Positions 58,711 to 64,000 of a stretch of DNA of 64,000 bases are shown here, in pieces (position 1 is the first letter of the stretch; each line of letters opens with the position of its first letter). The notes under the pieces are model-generated. The model was not told the DNA's origin. It saw nothing but the letters and a program-made list of their open reading frames with translations, and searched no databases. Both the position numbers and the translations under genes were made by a program. Source of the stretch: Phaffia rhodozyma (taxonomy: Eukaryota > Basidiomycota > Tremellomycetes > Cystofilobasidiales > Mrakiaceae); contig JACGZH010000008.1 in the NCBI GenBank assembly GCA_014706385.1, positions 1,178,001-1,242,000 on the forward strand, in the 5' to 3' direction.

Positions 58711-61700
58711 CTAGAAATCATCCTCGTCCTCATCCTCCTCAGACTGAACCACACGTTTCTTTCGTGCTAGAAGATGAAGAATTGTAAATGAATATCACCA
58801 CACATCAGTCAGTCGATCAAGAACAAGTGAGTCTGAGCATGCATAACACCCACAAGCTTTGACAGGAGCAGTCTGTTTCTTCTTCCTATGGACCTCTTCT
58901 TCTTCCTCCTCTTCTTCTTCTTCATCCTCAGACTCGACAACCTGCTTCTTTCGCGCTATAGCGTGTGAGATTTAGAATGATAGTGAGAAGGCGCCTTCGG
59001 ATGGAACTCAAGTTTTAATGGGCCAAAGTTCGAAAATTCAAATAAGACTTACGTGTTCGTCCAGGAACAGGCTTCTTGCTGCCCTTCGACCGAGGGACAG
59101 GCTCCTCTTCCTCCTCTTCCTCCTCTTCTTCAATATTTTCTTCAGCTTCCGGCCCCTCGTCCTCTCCTTCGTCTTGCGTGACATCAGACATCTCTTCGTC
59201 TTCATCTTCTGTCGCCTTCTTTCGGCTACGGTCTGTGGTAGATAAGAAGAGAATAAGCAAAGTATGTCAACCGGCAAATCTGAGTCGGCAGCTTCGCTAA
59301 ACTCTGGGTAAATAGACGTACTACTCTTTCTAGATGGAAGAGCCAATCCAGCTTTGTCCTTCTTGGCAAGGGCGGTTTTTCGTTTAGCTGACGCGATGGT
59401 CTTCTTGGCGACCTCAGAGTCTAGCTCTTGACCTTCCTCTCCTGCCTTCTTGTGGTTTCCAAGGATCTGGATGAGAATAAATCGGGCGAGATAACAGGTT
59501 GCTCAGCATGGAAATTAGGTGGAGAATGAAACGTAATAGTCTTACCGCTTCGAATTCGTTCAGCTCAGCATCAGGCTTATTTGTTTGCTTGTTTGCTCTA
59601 GCCTATAATGATGTAGCACGGAGAAGATGAATGAGAAACACTTATGAACAGAGAACGTTCAGGTACAAGGATTAAATCAGTCTGACTGACCTTGGAAAGG
59701 ATCTCTGTGAATCGCTTGAAGACCTTCTCTTCATAGAGCTTGTCCTGATAGAATGGCAAACTACATAGAGGGAAACGGTCTTTAGATGAAGAGAAGTACA
59801 TCAAGATAAATGCGAAAATAGCTCACCCGTCAATAAGCTTCTTGACAGACCGCTCCGACTTGTATGGCAATAGAGATAAGCAGAACGCGATGTCACGCCA
59901 CTGTCGCTCGTCGCTGGCCAAACGGAATCGCTGGCAAAGCTTCTCGATGATACTCTCCGCTTGCTTGTCCTATTGTCATCAAGCATCAGTGTCGTCAGAT
60001 TCTTATTTCCAAGCCCGTCAAAGGGTGTGGAGAGATCACGATAGATGAACCGGACAGACCTTCTCAATGAACGTAAAGATATATTTCATCGTCTTTTCAA
60101 AGGTTTCTTCGTCCACTGCGTGCTTGCCTAACGACAGATGAGAGATGACGTCCTGCAAGTTGTTGTACAGCGCGTTCTCCTTGCTTGAGAGTTCTTTGAA
60201 GAACAGCTTGGCAAGATCCCGAACCCGTTGATCGTCGTCTTCGATGCATTTTGCCATTTCGCCAAGTTGACCTTTGACTTTGATCATTCCGTTGAGGATC
60301 AAGTGGGTAAGCACCATGAGTGTGTGTCTCTTGACAGTCAGATTCTCATCCGATAACCCAAGGTAGAGTCGGTCACTGAGGGACAAAGAAAGAAATATAA
60401 CGTTCCATCCATCAGAAAGAGATTCTGTGATAACGAATATATAAATAGACGTATGAACGCACCTGTTTTCGTCAATCATGTTACTAAAGCAGACAGCGAT
60501 ATCTCCAAGCGCAATGACGATGTTACTTCTGATGATAGGATCGGACGTGGTCTCGAACACTCGGAACAACAGAGGGAGTTGGGTCTCGCAGAACTGAGAG
60601 CTGACACACATGAGCTTCGACAGAGCCAACACCGCTGGGGTTTGAAGCGATGAATCCTAATTGAGGTTACGCGCCCAGAAACAAGATCAAAATTGGTATA
60701 TATATTGGGTAATCTGAGAGAAAAGGGGCGCAAACGAGGGTACGTACTCTGTATCGCCCTGGGTTCGCGCAGACGTCAGAAATCAAAGGGCCATAGACCG
60801 CAAGCAACGAGTCCTCTCCGTAAAGAATTTCGTGCTCCCGGATGAACGTCATGTTCTCTCCGATATCATCCTCTGCGTTTCCAGAGACTTGATCAAGATC
60901 GTTGTCATTCTTGGGGTCCTTGTTGGCCGGGGCGCCAGCTGTCTTGGCTAGACGATACTCAAGAACATGACGGTTAGTCAGAACTTCTTGGGAAACGCAA
61001 ACAAGACAGAACTCGTATATGATAGATCGACCAACCTTCAGTAGCTTTTTGCTCCTTCCGTCTCTTGAGTTCTCGTTCGACCAGCTCGAGATATACGATA
61101 TGTTTGAGCGCTACGTGCCCTACCAAAAAAATTAGTTGGCCTAGTTCGAATGAATTCACCAAATATTTGGGATTATCCGAAGAGGACATGACAGTATCTC
61201 CTGAAGGCGAGGTAGGTAAAGCCGCATCTACCTCTATTTCAGCCTCGAGATCGACATCGGCGCTGTTATCCTCTGATCCTGATGTCTCGGATTCAGTAAG
61301 ATTAAGCTTGCCAATCTCTCGAGTGATATCGGGCGCGTCAGAATCAAGAATGTCTGAAGGAACGGGTGCGTCAAATACACGGTAGGTGAATGATTTGATT
61401 ATCTCTGCAGCTAACACGTCGGGTTGCTCGCCGAGTAGGTAGAGAGCGTTGATAGCTTGCTCGGCAACACCAAACCTGTCGTTGATTTCGAATTCACGAG
61501 TACCAGACGTGGTAGTGTTCGTCAGAACAAATCCGGATGCATACTAAATCCCAAAAAAGACATGGTTCGAGACTGACCATTGTACCGAGTCAGTAGGCGT
61601 CTTGACGAGTTCCTCCAACTGCTGAAAGATTGGGTTCTCCATAGGGAGTCGATTCGACTTGTCCGTTAGTGATCCTGAAAACGTTATCAGATTCGAACAG

Positions 61701-64000
61701 TCAGTTGTCAACAGCAAGAACACGCGCATCTTGGTTGCGAGTTCAGATTTTTGTTGTAGAGCTGATATATGAATATCTAACTGCTCACCTTTTATCTTCT
61801 TGGCGCTTCCGCTGATCCTTTGCAGAGCGACACATGTATATCGAGCCAACGTAAGGTCCGCCTATGATCGACAAGGACAGGTCAAGACGGTCAGTCTTCC
61901 TGATTTCGACATAGGAGAAGAGAACGGGACAAACTTTTCCAAGTGGGCCCAGACCGATCCGAAGCAGGACGTCAACTCTGTCTACGATAATTTCTTTCTT
62001 TGCGATCGCCAACATTCCAAGGATGATGATTGCTCCTCTCCTCTGAGGTCGAGGGATATCCTGATCTGCGTCTGTTCGTTTCATTCCATTGGCCATACGT
62101 AGATGCGAAGGGAAAAAAGCAGGAAATAATTGTAAGAGATAAATTCTTCTAATTGTAGGTCTGGCTCGAATAATTAGGAACAAAAAGAACGTACTGTAGA
62201 CCTGCCAGAGCTTTGCGATGACATCCGGGTGGATTGCATCCTCAAGCATCAAATTTCGCATCAATTCTTCTAATGAAGTGATCTCTGCTAACGTTGCTCC
62301 GTAAGTCAATCTGCCGATCCCACCGAAGCCCAAATGCAACAAAGATGTCAGGATACTCTTCTACTCGGAGCGAAAAGACTCCTCATTGAACAACGAAGAG
62401 AACAAACTAACTGGATCATATTTTTGGCGATCCTGCTGATCTGCTGCTTGGCCGTCATATCGGGGTCGGCAGATGCTTCAAAATAGAGCCCTTTGTAGCA
62501 TTCGATAACCCTTGCTCGGATGCCTTTAAGTTCTTTACCGTCCTCGACAACCGCACTGTTGTCTTTTGTCCAGATCAAGTGAAGCATCGCCTTCAAACCA
62601 ACCTGTTTGGTTCCAAAAGCCAGACCCCGAGTATCCATGTTAGTGGCAACTCTTCGAGCTTGAGTTGAGACCAATCAAAATGCCTTACCGAGGCAGATTC
62701 AAACTCGTACTCGTGAGCCAACTTGAAGAAGTCCATTGCTTCCAAAACCTCAGCCCGACCTGTCGATACGAGTAAATCTTTCAATTTCGGCATAGCCAAT
62801 TCGATCTGTCGGATAAACTTGAGAGCATCGACGTGGTACTTTTTCATCAACCGAAGTTGGGTTAATTGAGCCGTCTCAGCCATCGTCATCGGCGCCGCCG
62901 GCGCGCTAGAAGTCAGAGAAGCTTTCTTGGACTTGATCGGCTTCTCGTCCTCCTTCTCGTTCTCGTCCTCCTCTGGTTCCTCAGCTTCCTCTCCATTTTC
63001 CTCGTCGATTCCCTCCAAGCCTTCAGGAAGATTCTCCAGCTCTCGTTGCTCTAGAACCTTCAATCTTGCAACTACGCTCTCATATCTTTCGATCCATTTT
63101 TGCATGTTGAGGTCTCCTCCGTGCAACATACCGAACGGATGAGTCATGATGAGTTTACTCAATAGCGCGATAGCGTATCGTCTGACCGACGCGGATTTAT
63201 CTTCAAGGTGGCGAATTGCGAGCTCGGCAAGGATCGGTCGTTGCTTTGTGAACTTGACTTCCATGCTATTTGGTCGTTTTCAGAACAAGGGATCCTACAT
63301 TCAGCCCATGATTGATGCAAAGAGGGAGACGACGACGACAAAGAAGAAAGGCATGAAATTAGGAGGGAGAGAAAACTCACTCCATCAATTTGGTAACTGT
63401 TTGAATGACTTTCATTCTCACCCAACTGGTAACGTCCAAGAATCGATCAGTCAAGATCGCCCAAAAGTTGTCAACCTGTTTCTTCTTATTGGCTTCTTCG
63501 TATTCCTCCGAAAGGGCGAGGTGTCGAACCAGAGTCCCGATGACTTCAACCATTGCCATTCTCATCGAGTAAGACTAGATGATATAACGATTAAAGCTGT
63601 CTTTCAGAAAAATTCTGTACCAAACAGCGCGTCTCGCTTGTCCGAAGAAAGGTAACAAAAAAGGCGACCAACCTCGCTATTCAGATGAGTTAAAAGCAGA
63701 CTGATCTGTTTCATCACGACCCTGGGCGTAAGTTCCGCGATCTTGAGTAGGAATCTAGAGAATGACCTAGGTCCTTTTGTGTCCTGGGCGTTGAATGTCT
63801 TTGTAGAAATGTCTCGGAGGACTTCCTCCGTGAGCTGAGTGAAGTCTAGTTCTTTAGTCAAAATAGACAGGAGCTCAGCCATGGGTTCCGATAGATGCTC
63901 GAAATACTGCAAGGCCTGAATGATAGACGTCTGGGCGCCTATGGGCCGATGTAAAGAGAAGAAAAGAAGATGAAATTAGTTCAGCTCTAGATGAACCCTA
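58711..64000 (-). CDS. YCS4: Condensin complex subunit 1 (Cnd1/Ycs4/CAP-D2), N-terminus beyond window
   Basis: HEAT-repeat subunit of condensin, required for mitotic chromosome compaction. The 5' end lies past base 64000. Within the window, from N to C: LQYFEHLSEPMAELLSILTK (about 63912-63850), KQRPILAELAIRHLEDKSAS and VRRYAIALLSKLIMTHPFG (about 63255-63130), an acidic stretch (about 63050-62920), repeated helices, LGLSDENLTVKRHTLMVLTH then LILNGMIKVKGQLGEMAKCI (about 60365-60240) and VRDLAKLFFKELSSKENALY, the conserved C-terminal HEAT motif of this family. LPFYQDKLYEEKVFKRFTEI (about 59765-59705) follows, then an acidic/basic tail rich in Glu with RKK-type clusters, and a stop at 58713-58711. 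Two short C-terminal exons look like repeated copies. Many short introns. The identity is firm from the HEAT signature. Confidence 0.92.

Overview
The window is nuclear DNA of a fungus, most likely a basidiomycete yeast or jelly fungus of the Tremellomycetes (Cryptococcus/Kwoniella type). The basis is gene content (separase, kinesin-14, cytochrome-linked D-lactate dehydrogenase, recyclin, GAF-type hybrid histidine kinase, condensin), very high intron density with mostly 50-110 nt introns, splice donors of the gtaagt/gttcgt/gtgcgt type, and short intergenic gaps. The genus is inferred from these general traits, not from a marker gene. I see no rRNA, tRNA, transposon or CRISPR array.

Layout, left to right: separase-like gene (minus, runs off the left edge); kinesin-14 motor (plus); alpha/beta hydrolase (minus); BTB plus CAP-Gly protein (plus); Ser-rich unknown protein (plus); HECT-like E2-binding protein of the UBE3D family (plus); LSM8 (minus); wax-synthase/MBOAT-like membrane acyltransferase (plus); D-lactate dehydrogenase DLD (minus); RMD1/DUF155 protein (plus); prolyl-4-hydroxylase-like dioxygenase (minus); RAD51 paralog (plus); GH47 alpha-mannosidase (minus); SDH4 (plus); G3BP/Nxt3-like RNA-binding protein (minus); D-aminoacyl-tRNA deacylase (plus); hybrid histidine kinase (minus); possible small protein (minus); MMTAG2-like protein (plus); unknown Ser-rich protein (plus); recyclin Rcy1/Pof6 (minus); multi-pass membrane protein (plus); condensin subunit Cnd1/Ycs4 (minus, runs off the right edge).

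The genes are mostly housekeeping: chromosome segregation and microtubules (separase, kinesin-14, CAP-Gly protein, condensin), mitochondrial respiration (DLD, SDH4), RNA and translation (LSM8, G3BP, DTD), protein traffic and glycosylation (recyclin, GH47), DNA repair (RAD51 paralog) and signalling (histidine kinase). They do not form an operon-like system, and I found no convincing new multi-gene system. The most unusual points are very small exons that cut through the catalytic motifs of the histidine kinase, an 811-nt intron in the UBE3D-like gene, a BTB/CAP-Gly domain combination lacking the usual GKNDG motif, a repeated acidic exon at the end of condensin, and a small-protein candidate between two annotated genes. 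Gene spans below run from start codon to stop codon and include introns; splice sites were read by eye from donor/acceptor signals, frame and family motifs.
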